Of a stretch of 64,000 nt of DNA, positions 23,810-45,407 are shown piece after piece (the stretch's first letter is position 1; every line of letters starts with the position of its first letter). The position numbers were made by a program, and so were the translations under genes. The DNA comes from Saussurea involucrata (taxonomy: Eukaryota; Streptophyta; Magnoliopsida; Asterales; Asteraceae): positions 7,630,501 through 7,694,500 of the forward strand of contig CM066315.1 of the NCBI GenBank assembly GCA_033807775.1. The letters run 5' to 3'. The notes under the pieces were generated by a model, which had not been told where the DNA came from, made no database searches, and was given only the letters and a program-made list of their open reading frames with translations.

Positions 23810-24185
23810 GAGCATCTCCAACAGCATTGCTGAAATAGAAAAAACGAATTTTTGTTTGCTATTCTTCTCCAACAGCAATACTATCTTGTTTGCTAAAATA
23901 GAGATTCAATCTCTAAATATAGATAATTCTCTATAATTATTTAAATTAGAGAGAGAAATAATTATTTTATTCAATTCACCACTAACATAATTCTTTTATC
24001 ATTTTATATTAAGTTTTTCTTTTAAAGTGTATTATAAATATAAATTAGAAAATATTATATAATATAATTTGAGTTAAAATCTCTAAAATAGCAAAGCTGT
24101 TGGAGATGACTGTAACTCTCTTTAGAGATTTTAACTTTTATTTCTCTATTTTAGAAAAATTATAGTAAATCTGTTGGAGATGCTC
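23810..24185. mobile_element. Tourist-type (PIF/Harbinger) MITE
   Basis: Terminal inverted repeats GAGCATCTCCAACAGC / CTGTTGGAGATGCTC, flanked by TAA on both sides (23807-23809, 24186-24188). 376 bp, AT-rich, no coding capacity. Confidence 0.9.
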
Positions 24186-24589
24186 TAAGGGTCTTGTATA
24201 CATGTTTCTGTAATAAAAAAAACGTTCTAAATTTATTAACTGATATCGAGTAAACGTCTTAATAATATTATTACGTTAATCATCAAAACGTTATTGTTTA
24301 ACAACATTGTTACAATTGAATAGTTATGGTAATGAAATTTTGTTCAACCGGTGATATTGAAATGTCAAAAGCGTTAATGTTTGATGTCATGATGTGGTCG
24401 ATAACATATGATAATTCTTCTATCGTAGTAAGCAATTCTAATAATCATGTTAATCTTCATACAAGAAAATATTACTCACCCCACCATGTTTTGTACTTTT
24501 GAAAAACCAATTTCAATCAAAGTCAAAGTCAAACTACTAATTTTTCTTTAATTTTTAACAAACTGTCCATCCTTTCTTCAGCTTTTGAA
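24186..24589. other. Intergenic, nothing recognised
   Basis: AT-rich stretch between the MITE and the truncated Gypsy interior. No coding signal seen. Confidence 0.5.
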
Positions 24590-25000
24590 TTACAAATGAG
24601 AATATCGTATTTAAATTTTGATGGCGGCCTTGCAAGAGATGCAGGCGTTAAGAAATTGACTTTTGTCATTAGCGAGCGAGTTAGAGCAGCGACACACAAG
24701 TTAGACCGGTCAGAAGAATTAAAGAGTGTTCATCCGACATTTCATGTCTCGGACTTAATGAAGCGTTTGTCAGATGCCGAGATGGTTGTACCTTTGGGGG
24801 ACCTCAGTATAGATGAGGAGTTGACTTACGTAGGAGAATCGTTTGATATTGTGAGCAATAAGAGCCGGAAGACGAGAAGCAAAGAAGTTCGTTTGGTGAA
24901 AGTCCAGTGGAGGCACCACAAAAGACGAGAAGCGACATGAGAAGTAGAATCTGATATTAAGTCCCGATACCCTCACCTTTTTGAAAATGGAATTATGGGC
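24590..25000 (+). pseudogene. 3' end of a Ty3/Gypsy pol gene (decayed)
   Basis: The frame from 24596 contains HPTFHVSDLMKR and VKVQWRHHKRREAT, the integrase tail and chromodomain-like end of a chromovirus pol. It then hits TGA where family members have Trp, and continues in frame to SRYPHLFENG. The rest of gag-pol and the 5' LTR are missing. Confidence 0.85.
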
Positions 25001-25029
25001 AAAGAAATTCTTTTGAGGGGGGGGGGTAT

Positions 25030-26917
25030 TGTAACGACCTAGACTATTTAAAGAAGTTTTACTTTCTTGTGTTAAGTCTTAAATAAAAGAGGAAGCTGAG
25101 TGGTCAATCTGTAAATATGGGTTAGGGTATTTAAGGGCACTAAACCCTAGGAATGTAATCATTTGGAGCTGGTGGCGGCTAAGAGAACGCAGAGTAGAGG
25201 GAGAGTAGAGAAGTTGACGATTTCAATCAATTGGGAGAAATTCTTGCAATCAAGCTGAGGTAAACAAATATAAACCATCCTCTCCTTAGTTCTCTGTTTG
25301 TGTTTAGAAATCGATTTTTGAGTCTGTAAGTTAAGCAAAATAAGGAATCACTGTTTTTGATTTAAAGTGAATCGGAGGTTTTGCTTGAAGAATGATTAAG
25401 ATGATTGGGTTGCGATTAGAACCTTTGTAAAAACTTCACGTAACCTGTTTCTTCGATTAAGCGAGTGAAATGTAGTTGTAATCGCGTCGTTTGGCTCTGA
25501 TAGAAATCTGAGTCCTGGTGTTTAAGTTTTCTAAATACCGGTAAGTTTGCAAGCCCAAGTACCGGTAATGTTGCAAGCCCAAATACCGGTATGTTTGAGC
25601 CCAAATCCCGGTATTTTGCAAGCCCAAATACCGGTATGTTTGAGCCCAAATACCGGTATTTTGCAAGCCCAAATACCGGTATGTTTGTAGCCCAAAATCC
25701 CGGTGTAGTTCAAGCCCAAATCCCGGTATTTTAGGCAGCTTGCAAGTCCCGTAGTGAACTTGAGTATCGGTGGTTTTGGTGGCCAAGTCCCGCACCCTGC
25801 GTGTTGGGCCAAGGCCCGGTTGTTGGACGTTTGATAAAGAAAAGAAAAGGGGGCCCGATAGTGTGTCTAGTTGGGCCGAAGGGGGGATTTTGGTTCACTG
25901 TGGGCCGAGAATTTGAGAGAGACCATTAAGGAATCTAATTTATAAGAAAAATTAAGATTTAAGATCGAAAGAAGCTCGTTTATTAATTGTCAATTTATGA
26001 GTTACGTTCCTTCATCTTAGGTGTTCTAACTAGAGGTCGGGAGCGTAAGTAAGAAGTCTTGAGACGAGAAGTTGCTAAAAAACCAGGTGAGTTTTCTAAC
26101 TAAAATACGTGTTATGTTAACATGTTTTCTAAAGCGAGTACATGATGAGAAATGTCATGTTTTATTACTATGCTTTTACTTGCATGAAAGTTGTTTAGAA
26201 CTGTAAAGGAGTTTTATATATAATTTATGGGGCGGGCCTATCCCGTGTATGATTTATGGGGCGGGCCTATCCCGTGAAAGATTTATGAGATGTATGCATA
26301 CATGATGGTAGACGTAAACTGGTCAAGACGGGAGAGTAGTTCCGCCAGTGCTCACGCCGGGAAGGTGACCCGTTTATCCCATGGAAGAGAGCATCCAGTA
26401 AGGCAACGTGGGACTGACTCGTTGTCACTTTCGGGTGACTTTAGGGTGCCATTTACGAGCGCGGATTTATCCGTGAGAGAGTTTTACAAAGTTTTATATG
26501 CGAAAGCTTATGTAAAGTATTGTGATGGTTTTATGAAAAGTTTATGAAAGTTTTATATCTGAAAGTATAAACTGTTTTAAATGATTTTGAGAACTGTCAG
26601 GAGGGACTCACTAGACCGCATGGTCTAACCCTCGCATTTTCCAAACTAAACTTTTTCAGGTAAGCAGATAGTAAGAGACTCCAGTAAGTGAGCAAGAGCA
26701 GGATAAAGTACAGTTGCAGATAGAGACAGGGCCACTCATACTTTTAGTGGTAGTTATTCTCAGTTGTGTATAGGTTGTTTCCGCCAACCTAAGTTATTTA
26801 GACAGATGTAACGAAATTCGTGGACCCAGTTTTGTAATTGCTTAATAATAATGTTATGTATGCTTTATTTAGACTGGGTTGTTAAATTGTAGAATAAATT
26901 ACAAATTTGGTGTTACC
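25030..26917 (+). mobile_element. 3' LTR of the truncated Gypsy element
   Basis: It begins TGTAACGACC directly after a G-run polypurine tract (25017-25026). The end is degenerate; I place it at about 26,917 near GGTGTTAC. A 22-bp tandem repeat lies at 25,535-25,735 and a 27-bp duplication (GGGGCGGGCCTATCCCGTG) at 26,229-26,277. No second copy of this LTR is in the window. Confidence 0.7.
25535..25735. repeat. 22-bp palindrome-bearing tandem repeat in LTR
   Basis: About nine units of the type GCCCAAATACCGGTATGTTTG, most containing the 10-bp palindrome ATACCGGTAT or a one-base variant. Confidence 0.85.
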
Positions 26918-27992
26918 GTTCATCATTATAATTTTAAGTTATAAAATAGCTATTGTGATTTGTAAAATTTAATCATTTTCTCTAATTTTGGTTACATTTG
27001 CGACTTTGTGTCATATGTTATCAAATCAAAATCAATTTTATGATTTTTGTCAATTTAAATTTTGATTGGACTTAAATGTCTCTTATAAATCATTTAGACC
27101 AAAAGTCTTAATCTTTTTTATTTAAAAAATAAATCCAATTCTTAAAGTCTTAATCTTTTTTATTTGAAAAATTAATCCACCTGACTTCTTCTAGAAATTC
27201 ACAGTTCCCAATTCATAGTTTGTTATCTTTAATAAATTCAAAGATATATGATTATTTAAAGATATAATTATTCATATCTGATAAAAATATTTAAAATGTA
27301 AAAATCTGAATAAATAAATCTCTGTATTCTTTATGATTGCATTCTAAATCATATTGTTAAAAAGATCATCCATGTTGAAGTTTTGTTCCAACGGATATTT
27401 TAAATTTTCAGAGGGAGAGAGAGAGATCTTCAAATTTGAAAAAAATAGCATACATGTTAAAAGAAAAGATGTTCTAAGAGGATCTCGAACATATTCTCTA
27501 ACGAATATTTGAAATCTCAATTAATTGAACCTCAATTAACTAATCTCCAGATGATCACGAATGGGCCTAAAGTTATCGCAGATGAACCTCCATGGTCACA
27601 AGCCATTGATAGATAAAACTTTCCATAAAACATATTCCCCTAAGGCTTAACCAGTGCGCCACGAGATCCACCATCTATATAAAGACCACTTTATTCAAGC
27701 AATACAAAGACATTTAACTAATAATCGACATTTTAATAACTACTTTGCTTCAATTTTCATAAAAGCACATTGATTAGGGTATGAAAAGAGCCATTAACAT
27801 ATGCAACGAAAAACGTAGATGTATACAATACAATTTCAACGTAACGAGATTTGGTTGATTAACGATGTGAATGAAGATAGTAGAGCGAGTACACATCAAC
27901 ATAGAATACGAAAGTGAAATAATAACGAGCACCCAATATCGAGGTTGGGAGAACTATACACGCATACAATATACGGATAAAACAACCACACC
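26918..27992. other. Intergenic and aminotransferase 3' flank
   Basis: AT-rich. A tRNA-like box A word in reverse (GGCTTAACCAGTGCGCCACGA, about 27,643-27,663) marks a SINE remnant. The segment next to 27,993 should hold the 3'UTR of the aminotransferase. Confidence 0.45.
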
Positions 27993-37404
<9,412 letters not shown>

Positions 37405-38760
37405 GATTCGTGATCCAAACACCAGTGATTATAAATCAGTTGTTAGCCTGAAATTGTTAACAAGATTACATTAGTACAATCAGCAGCTCCCAAAAAAAAT
37501 TAAAGCGAAAATCTAACTAGTGTGTTACACACAAATTTTATTTATATATCAAGATTATCAACATATAAATCAAATTTATCATCATCTCCAAGCACATAAA
37601 AACCATATACTCCCACTGTCCAAGAATATATGCAACAAATTCCTTCTAGCTGCTGCAGAATAAGTACATCGTTTCCTTTTTTGGCATTTCAGGACTGACT
37701 TGCGGCTGAGGCTAGCGAAGGGGTTCAAGCCCGTCTCCCGCAGGATCAAACTTGAATATGTCATGTATTTGAGCAAAGTCACTTCACCCCTTTGCCAACT
37801 CAGCTACACGCCCGAGGGCTACAAGATCCCTCTATTATGTGGTGTGTTTTTTTGAAAGGGTGTCCTAGGCTATGCCTAGACTAATCCCTTGACAAATTAT
37901 GACTGTAAGACATCAGCCCTGATTAAACCTCAGTGGCCACAAGTTGTGTATGTCTGGATTCGAACCCGGGGTAGATGGGATATTCCACCACATCCCCCAT
38001 AGCCTTAACCGGTACGCCACAACCCTTGTGGTTTGGTGTTTTATATAGTTATTTAAAGTAAAACAATTCCACTAAATTATAAGTCCAGACGACTATTGCA
38101 TTTGTTTTGGGATTGACAACATAGTAATTTATCAACATTAGTTGCTTAAGAATAGTCTAGAATCTTCGATATCATCATCATCATCATTAAGTCGCGAGCC
38201 AGCAGAATATATTGGTCAAACAGGCTAATTTCCAACTTTGAATTTGATAAATATAGGGTAACCATCAATCGTGGAACAAAAGGAGTTTTAAGGTAGTTGA
38301 AATCCTGATCAAAGCTCGTTTAGCTCGATTTCAAACATGATTTTGCATCAATTCAACTTCCAAACAACAAAATGAGAGTTCCCTAGATCGACATGAAGTT
38401 AATATAGCAAAGTCGTAATGAAGATGAAGCTAATCTAGCAAAAACTCGAGCATCAAAAACCTTAAGGCAAATGAAGATGAATCAATCAAACAACATATCC
38501 AACACGAATTCCTAAATCGGCAAACCCCATAATGAAATAAACAACAAAATCCAAAATTAACATAACAAAAGACAAATCATTAATGTAAAGTTCGATTCAT
38601 CTCTGTCGTTTCTAACAGATCATTAATCTAAAGTTCGATCATTAGATGAAACAGGTACCTTATTTGGAACAACAATACGTGAAGAACTAGGGTTCCCTTG
38701 TGGGAGAGCAAACTGAGAAATTGAAACAATGGAGAGAGAGTGTGTTTATTCCCGCTTTCT
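37405..38760 (-). promoter_or_regulatory. GGAT: Aminotransferase 5'UTR with intron, and likely promoter
   Basis: The 5'UTR part of exon 2 is 37447-37405 (acceptor TTTCAG|GCTAAC). A leader exon ends at 38659 with donor AAG|GTACCTG and begins somewhere near 38,730-38,760, so the 5'UTR intron is about 1.2 kb. A weak TATA-like TCTATACTAG lies near 38,760. The transcription start is inferred, not shown. Confidence 0.5.
37847..38035 (-). mobile_element. Full-length tRNA-derived SINE in 5'UTR intron
   Basis: Read on the minus strand: a box A-like GTGGCGTACCGGTTAAGGC, box B GGGTTCGAATCC, the shared core TTGTGGCCACTGAGG, and an A-rich tail. Another, older tRNA-like segment lies at about 37,690-37,812 (GCTACACGCCC reversed). 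Confidence 0.8.
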
Positions 38761-39120
38761 AGTATAGAAAAGAAAAAAGAGGTGGGGGTGGCAAGTGTGA
38801 GGGTATGACACGATATAAGAAATGGAATAGTTGAGAGCCACTGAAAGTGGCTAGATGGATTATTTGGGGAAATTATCATGTTATTTCTTTTGGGGATAAA
38901 GGGTGAGTGATTGAAACTAGTGTGGTGTGAGTTCAAACTTGGAATTTCTGGTTCAGATTGACTTAACATCGCCATTGTCGTCACCTCTTCTTCTAGATCA
39001 AAAATCTCGTTTCAGCCCAATAATGGCAGCTAACCGACAAATACATGTAACCGCTGAGATGAGGGGAAAACATGGCCTTGTGGCTCAATTTTTTCTAATA
39101 GAGATAAAATTAAAACCTAA
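38761..39120. other. Intergenic upstream of aminotransferase
   Basis: Probably the proximal promoter region. No gene or clear element seen. Confidence 0.4.
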
Positions 39121-39791
39121 GGGTGCGTTTGGTTTGGCGGAATCCGGCGGAATTGGACGGAATTGGAATGGTCAATTCCGTTGACCGAATTCCGTTGTGC
39201 TGTTTGGTTTCCATGAAATGGAATTGGATTCCATGAATTCCTTCCAATGTTGGAATTCATCATTCCATCCAAAAAGCCATGGAATTGAATTCCATTCCAC
39301 CTCAATTCACATAAATGACCAAAATACCCTCCATTCCACCAACACCGCCGCCGCCACCACCACCGCCACCACCACCGCCACCGCCACCGCCGCCGCCGCC
39401 ACCACCACTGCCACCACCGCCGCCACCGCCGCCACCGCCGCCGCCACCGCCACCACCGCCGCCGCCACCACCACCACCGCCACCGCCGCCACCGCCACCG
39501 CCACCACCACCACCGCCGCCACCACCACCGCCGCCGCCACCACCGCCGCCGCCACCACCACCGCCATAATTAAAATTATGAAAAGGGTATTTTGGTCATT
39601 TACCAAAATTTCATTCCAATTTCAAAGCTACATTCTGTGAACCAAACAGACAGATTCCAATTCCTTTAACATATTTCATTCCAATTCTGTCAACCAAACA
39701 GCTGGTCAAACCTGACAACATTCCATTCCATTCCATCCAAAAACATTCCATTCCATTCCATCCAAAAACATTCTGCGAACCAAACGCAGCC
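39121..39791. mobile_element. PIF-type element with CCA/CCG triplet core
   Basis: The ends GGGTGCGTTTGGTTTGG and GAACCAAACGCAGCC are flanked by TAA (39118-39120, 39792-39794). GGAATTGGA/TCCATTCCA words fill the arms. The core 39,345-39,566 is an uninterrupted CCA/CCG/CCN tract. Confidence 0.88.
39345..39566. repeat. (CCA/CCG)n triplet tract, about 220 bp
   Basis: The + strand here has almost no T and no purine except A or G in the third triplet position. It would read as more than 70 consecutive Pro codons in one frame, and Ala, Thr or Val runs in others. Confidence 0.97.
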
Positions 39792-39849
39792 TAAGAGCAT
39801 CTCTAATGTATGTTTTTTACTATTTATAAAAAGTCTTTGGAAAGACTTA

Positions 39850-40570
39850 GGGGCCGTTTGCCAACTCTTTCCGGGTAAGTGCTGTCCGGGTAAGAGTGTT
39901 GTCCAGGGTAAGTGTTGTTCCCGGTAAGTGCTATCAGGGTAAGAGTGTTTACCAAGTGTTTTTTGGTAAGTGCTTACCGACAAAAAATATCATTTTAACC
40001 ATTTTATAATTATATTCTAAATTAAATGTAATTATTTCTATTACAAATCATTTAATGGAAGAAAAAAACAAACTTCGTACTTTAAATAATTTTTTAATAA
40101 AAATATACTCATTTTTATATAATATTTAATAAACTTTTTTTTAATATTTAATAAACTATAGGAGATGAGAAGTGAGGATGACAAACTTCATTTCATCCCA
40201 CATAGGTGGGTTACTATAAACTTTTCTTTTAACCTCTACTATATATATCCATAGCACCTTTGCTTTTTTAATTGAATTGCTCAATTGTTTTTTGTGCTCC
40301 TTTAACCCTTTAAGTTTTTAAATTTTCTGGAGCACCCCTTGAACTTTAGTGGGTGCACCATATTTACCCAAAAAAACCCTTGAAAAAGGGGGCAAACATG
40401 GAAAAAAAAATTGACTCGGGTCAGCATCTTTTTGAAGCTGGTTCGGACAGCATTCGGTCATATTCTCGGTCAGATCTCAGTCAGATCCGAGATTTGGTAA
40501 ACGCTCTGACTGCTGACCGAGTCAGATTTACTGACCGAGTCAGCCCGATCAGCAGCTAATAAACAGGCCC
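39850..40570. mobile_element. PIF-type MITE, nested in another MITE
   Basis: It begins GGGGCCGTTTG and ends AAACAGGCCC, with TTA on both sides (39847-39849, 40571-40573). The sequence around it (GAGCATCTCTAATG at 39,795, resuming at 40,574 with AAAAAGGCTTTTTAAAAGG) appears to be an older MITE it landed in. Confidence 0.75.
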
Positions 40571-41498
40571 TTAATAGCATTGGGTAAAAAGGCTTTTTAA
40601 AAGGTTTTTGAAGAAAATGTTAGAGTTTACAAAGCTATTGGGCAATAGTTTTTTCCAACAATTAAAGCCCCTTGTTTATTTATATAATTATTTTACACCT
40701 AATAAAATTTCATTAATTAATTATACCCTATAATTTATTAAATATTTAAAACTAAACTAGATAATTTTTGATAAAATACATTGTTATAAAAAATTTGAGA
40801 AATATACATCGTTAAATATAATTTTGTTTTCAAAAAATATGTTTTGGGATTAGAGTTACTCTTTTAACATTCTTTATTGTAATATTTTTAAATATTTGAA
40901 TCTTAAAGTGAAGTATTCTTTTTTCAAAAAACATGACATGAACTTTAAAACAAAAAATTAAATGAGAGTCTTTTATAAAACATTTTAAATACATGAGGGT
41001 AGGTTATAATGTATTTGATAAAAAAGCTTTTGCAAAGGTTTTTGTATTGGAGATAATTTGTAAAGGTTTTTAGGCCATTCGTACCGCCCTCGGGTACGGG
41101 ATCGGGTAAGGCCGAGGTGGCATGCGGGTTCGCGGGTAGGGCGCTACGTGGGGGGCGGGTTCATTCGGGTTGGGGTGTAGCGGATAGCATCGGGTTCATG
41201 AACCTGATTGGGTTCAAGGCTTTTATCCAGGTGTAGCGGATAGCAGCGGGTTCAGCGGGTAGTATCGGGTAGGCGGTACTCCACTTTAGGGTAGGAATGA
41301 GAAAAGCAGATGTGGCGCTGAGGTGGCAATCGGGTTCATTGGGTTCATTGGGTAGCGATACTCATGGTCTTATAAAGGTTTTTACTGTAGTGGAAAACTG
41401 ATGTGGCAAACATAAAAAGTCTTTTAAAGACTTATGCATTGTGGTTTGCTTTTTTTTGGACTTATTTACTTATTGTTTTTCATCACCGCAAATAAGTT
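40571..41498. other. Older MITE sequence with a nested GC-rich MITE (41073-41369)
   Basis: 41073-41369 begins GGCCATTCGTACCGC and ends GCGATACTCATGGTC, with TTA on both sides (41070-41072, 41370-41372). Its interior has repeated CGGGTTCA and GCGGATAGCA words. The rest is AT-rich and shows no gene. Confidence 0.65.
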
Positions 41499-42642
41499 TG
41501 TTGGTGCAAGTGTACCACATCTCTATATATTTATATATATTTATTTTGATGATTACAAACACACCGTATTATTGTTTATCTAACAATTTAATCCAAGTGT
41601 GCAGTTGTTGAAGAACACGAAGATTTAAACTGAAGGGTTCAAGACGGAAGTGTTTACGTCGTCATTATTGTTTATAACTAAATAATGATAAACACCCTAA
41701 AATAATATACCACTTGGATATTTCTAAAAACCTTAAATAATTTATTTAAATAAGTTTTTTGAGAAGATTCAGCAAGATTTGGTTGCGTCCTGAAGCTGTC
41801 CTTTTTCTGACGGCGGTATACCGCGGCGGTACAGCCGGTATACCGCGGGTACACTACGGCCGGTATACCGCGGCTGTTCAGCCGGTATACCGCGGCAGGC
41901 TCGTGTACAATTCTGATTGGTTGAAAGTTACTTTTCCTGACGGCGGTATACCGCGAGTCCCAGCCGGTATACCGCGGGTACGTAATTCCTGTCAACTTTG
42001 CATGTAGCCGTTGGTGTGTCAGTATCTGACCGCGGTATACCGCGGTGTGCAAGGCGGTATACCGCGCCTCATGTTTCCGTTGGAGCTTCCTTGGTATAAA
42101 AGAAGATGCTGGTGATGAAGACCATAGAACAGTAACAACAAGCAGCAGCCACACTCTCAGCTCTCTCATTTATAATATATATTTTATAAAACCTTTTTTT
42201 ATAAAATATCCAAGTGTGATTATTATACAAGAGTGATTACCCATTGTGAGTTATACTCCTCTTGTAAGTATTTGAATAACGGGTGTGTGATCCTGTTTAT
42301 CTCATAGCAGAGGCTTGAGAAACTATTACAAATTCCTTTGTATTTGGTTTGTGTTCTACCGTAAAGAATACATTTATTGGATCGTGTCGAGAAGTGTCTC
42401 GGCTGCTGGTTTATCACAGTTGGTGGTAAATCAGTAAATCTCCGTGTCAAGTATCTCTATCATTTATCTCTTTATTTATTCCGCTGTGCATTTTAATTAT
42501 ATCTGTTTATATAATTGTTGTATATTTATTATTTGTATACTCTGATTTATTTATACTGTTTCTGTACTGTATTTATTTATAAAAGATTTTTTGAAAGTAA
42601 AAGATTTAAATACAACCTTCCCCCCCCCTAGGTTGTCTAACA
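41499..42642 (+). repeat. 5' LTR of gag-only copia element
   Basis: Contains eight copies of the palindrome CGGTATACCG at 41814, 41836, 41861, 41883, 41944, 41965, 42033 and 42055, most extended to CGCGG on one or both sides. The TATAAAAG at about 42,095 is a plausible TATA box just after the cluster. Confidence 0.93.
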
Positions 42643-42710
42643 TTTGGTATCAGAGCGGGGCTTTCAAAAATTATTTGTTTAAATTTTTTTAAAGTTATAT
42701 CTTTTATATA

Positions 42711-44606
42711 ATGGCTCAACAAACTGTTTTGTTTTCAAAACCTCCTATTATTGATACTGAAAAATTTGGTCTTTGGGCAAAATTATTTGAATGTCACGTG
42801 CGTGGCAAAAATAGAAAGATGTGGGAAATTATTGAAAAAGGAAATTTTATTCCAACCAAAATCGTAAATGATCTTATTGTTGAAAAAGATTCTAAAGAGT
42901 GGACTCCCACTGATGAAGCTTCGTATTGTTTAAATTTTGAAGCTAAAAACATGTTATATGCTGCTTTAAATTCTGATGAAATAGAAAGAGTTTATACTTA
43001 TTAAACTGCTAATGAAATCTGGCAAAGTTTAAATGACACTCATCGTGGAAACACGCAAGTCAAAAGCAGTAAAATAAATATTCTAGTTCATGATTATGAA
43101 ATGTTCGAGATGACTCAAGATGAGTCTATCGATTCTATGTTTAAAAGATTTAACCTCATAATGACTACTTTACAAGGATTAGGTCGTACTTATCCTAATG
43201 AAGATTATGTAAGGAAGATTCTTCGAGCACTACCTTCGGAGTGGATGGCAAAAATTACATCTTTAGAAGACTCCCGAGATCTCGCAACGATGAAGCTCGA
43301 TGATCTCATCGGCAATCTTAAAGTGCACGAAATCGCACTAAAAAGAAATCAAGTCCGGGAGCAAGTCAAAAAGAAATCCATCGCTCTCAAAGTCGTTGCC
43401 TCAAAAGAAGAGGAAAAGGAAGAGGAGGAAGAAGCTAGCTCATCCGATGACGAACCCGAAAATCTTGACGATTTAGTCAAGTTGGTAAGAAAACTTTCTA
43501 AACTTTTATCTAACAAAAAGTTTACTAATAATGATAGGTTTCAAGAAAATGGAGACTACCATCGTGGTGGTAAAAATCAAAGTCGCAACGTCCATATCAA
43601 ATATGACGAATCTAGTGACGATGAAAAAGCCAATAAAAAGAAAGGCTTTTGCTATGTGTGTGGTGATAAGAATCACTATGCAAGTGTGTGTCCGAAACGA
43701 GCAAAACAAATCAACACACCAAAAGCTCTCGTTGGAGGCGCGTTGAGCGCAAGCATGAATGAGGCCAAAAATTTTTGTTTCATGGCCGACCATGATAATG
43801 AGGTATCTTCATCATATTCTTCTAAAAATAATTATGATAATAATTATAGTGATAATTACTATAGTGACGATGAAAATAATCTTGACGAATTATATAAATC
43901 ATTTCATGATATGGCTGCTCTCGCAAATAAATATAAAGATGAAATTTCTAATTTAAAAGAAACCGTATCTGTATATAAAAAGGAAATAGATGACGGTAAA
44001 CAAAAATCTGCTCATGATTTAGATGTTATCACTAAATTAGAAAATAAATTAAGTGAAAAAGATGTTTGTAAATCTTGTGTTATTTTAAATGATAAAATTG
44101 CATGCTTAAGTGAAAATAAAAATGAAAGTGTTGCATGTACAAAATGCGAGTCTCTTGAAAATGAAGTTGCATGTTTAAATGCTAAATGTAAATCGCATGA
44201 GAAAAATGACTTATTAGCAAATGCTTTTAATAGTAGCAATGATAAAGTGCTTAAAATGCTAAATATGCCTAATCGTATAAATTGTCGTAAAGGCATTGGT
44301 TCCGATACATGTGTTGATAAATGTTCGTGTAAACCCATTAAAAGATTTTTTGCATCTCCTAAAGTTGAAACGAGAAAACCCTATGTGCAAAAACCCCCAT
44401 ATATGTCAAAAATGAAAAATGTGAATTATGGGAGGAAACCGTATGCTCGTATGTATAATAGTAATTTTTCTAGACCTAATGCGAATATAAATGCTTCATT
44501 TTATGTGTATGATAAATACAATCGCAAAATTAAAATGGTTAGAAAATGGATTCCGAAAGGAATGTTTAATGTTGATAATCCCGGTGGGATGCGTTTGTGG
44601 TTTTAA
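42711..44606 (+). pseudogene. Copia-type gag with one internal stop
   Basis: One frame runs from MAQQTVLFSKPP to the stop at 44606, broken only by TAA at 43002-43004. After the stop it continues as TANEIWQSLNDTHRGN, which fits the UBN2-type gag core. A CCHC zinc knuckle (CYVCGDKNHYASVC) lies at about 43651-43692, and a coiled-coil-like, Cys-containing Asp/Lys/Glu-rich tail follows. The capsid-like role in packaging element RNA is inferred from the family. Confidence 0.85.
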
Positions 44607-44754
44607 ACCATTTATATGGCTTTGTATGTTTGTCGTGTTTGTTTTATGTCGACAACATATTTTTTTTTGCAGTTTATGTTTTATACTAACTGTTAAAAGG
44701 ACCCATAAGAAAAGGGTACCACGGAATATTTTCTTTGCCTTTTGTAGGTGTTTC

Positions 44755-45064
44755 CTGGCGAGGATATAATACGTGGTTACCTGCCGAGGTTATAATACGT
44801 GGTTACCTGCCGAGGTTATAATACGTGGTTACCTGCCGAGGTTATAATACGTGGTTACCTGCCGAGGTTATAATACGTGGTTACCTGCCGAGGTTATAAT
44901 ACGTGGTTACCTGCCGAGGTTATAATACGTGGTTACCTGCCGAGGTTATAATACGTGGTTACCTGCCGAGGTTATAATACGTGGTTACCTGCCGAGGTTA
45001 TAATACGTGGTTACCTGCCGAGGTTATAATACGTGGTTACCTGACGAGGTCATAATACGTGGTG
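44755..45064 (+). repeat. 26-bp tandem array, about 12 units
   Basis: Unit GTTATAATACGTGGTTACCTGCCGAG read as overlapping words (ATAATACGTGG, TTACCTGCCGAGG). The inner units appear identical; only the first and last vary. It lies where pol would be expected. Confidence 0.95.
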
Positions 45065-45407
45065 ATTTTTTTTCACATAAAATTAACCGAAAATCGAAGC
45101 CTTAAGATCCTTTTTGGTGCAAGTGTTTCTTTTTGGTTATTTTGTTTCATGTCATTTATTATGCTTATTTTATCCCTCAAATTTTATAAAATCTTCAATT
45201 TAATATCGTTATTAATTTGAGGGGGAGCTTTTTATCTTTACCCATGAGTTTATGCTACCTCAATTATATGCATATTTTGAGGGGGAGCATCTCTCGAGGG
45301 GAAGCATACCGTCTTTCTTGACCCTTTTTGTTTCGACAAACGGGGGAGAGAAACCGCATATGCTCTTGCTTAGCGGTTGTGTTTGTCATCATCAAAAAGG
45401 GGGAGAT

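Noticed and set aside
25457..25812. Overlapping minus-strand ORFs with YRYLGLQ/TGIWA repeats
   Set aside because: Translation of the 22-bp tandem repeat in a Gypsy LTR.
37847..38035. Possible tRNA gene on the minus strand (box A and box B present)
   Set aside because: No cloverleaf-length molecule; the A-tail and the related copy at 28,222 indicate a SINE.
39315..39606. Open frames of poly-Pro (+), poly-Thr/Ala (+) and poly-Val/Ala (-)
   Set aside because: They are a by-product of the CCA/CCG triplet tract inside a MITE; all frames are open for composition reasons.
41678..42169. 163-codon minus-strand ORF rich in PRYTG/AVYR
   Set aside because: It is the reverse reading of the palindrome cluster in an LTR and recurs in the second LTR.
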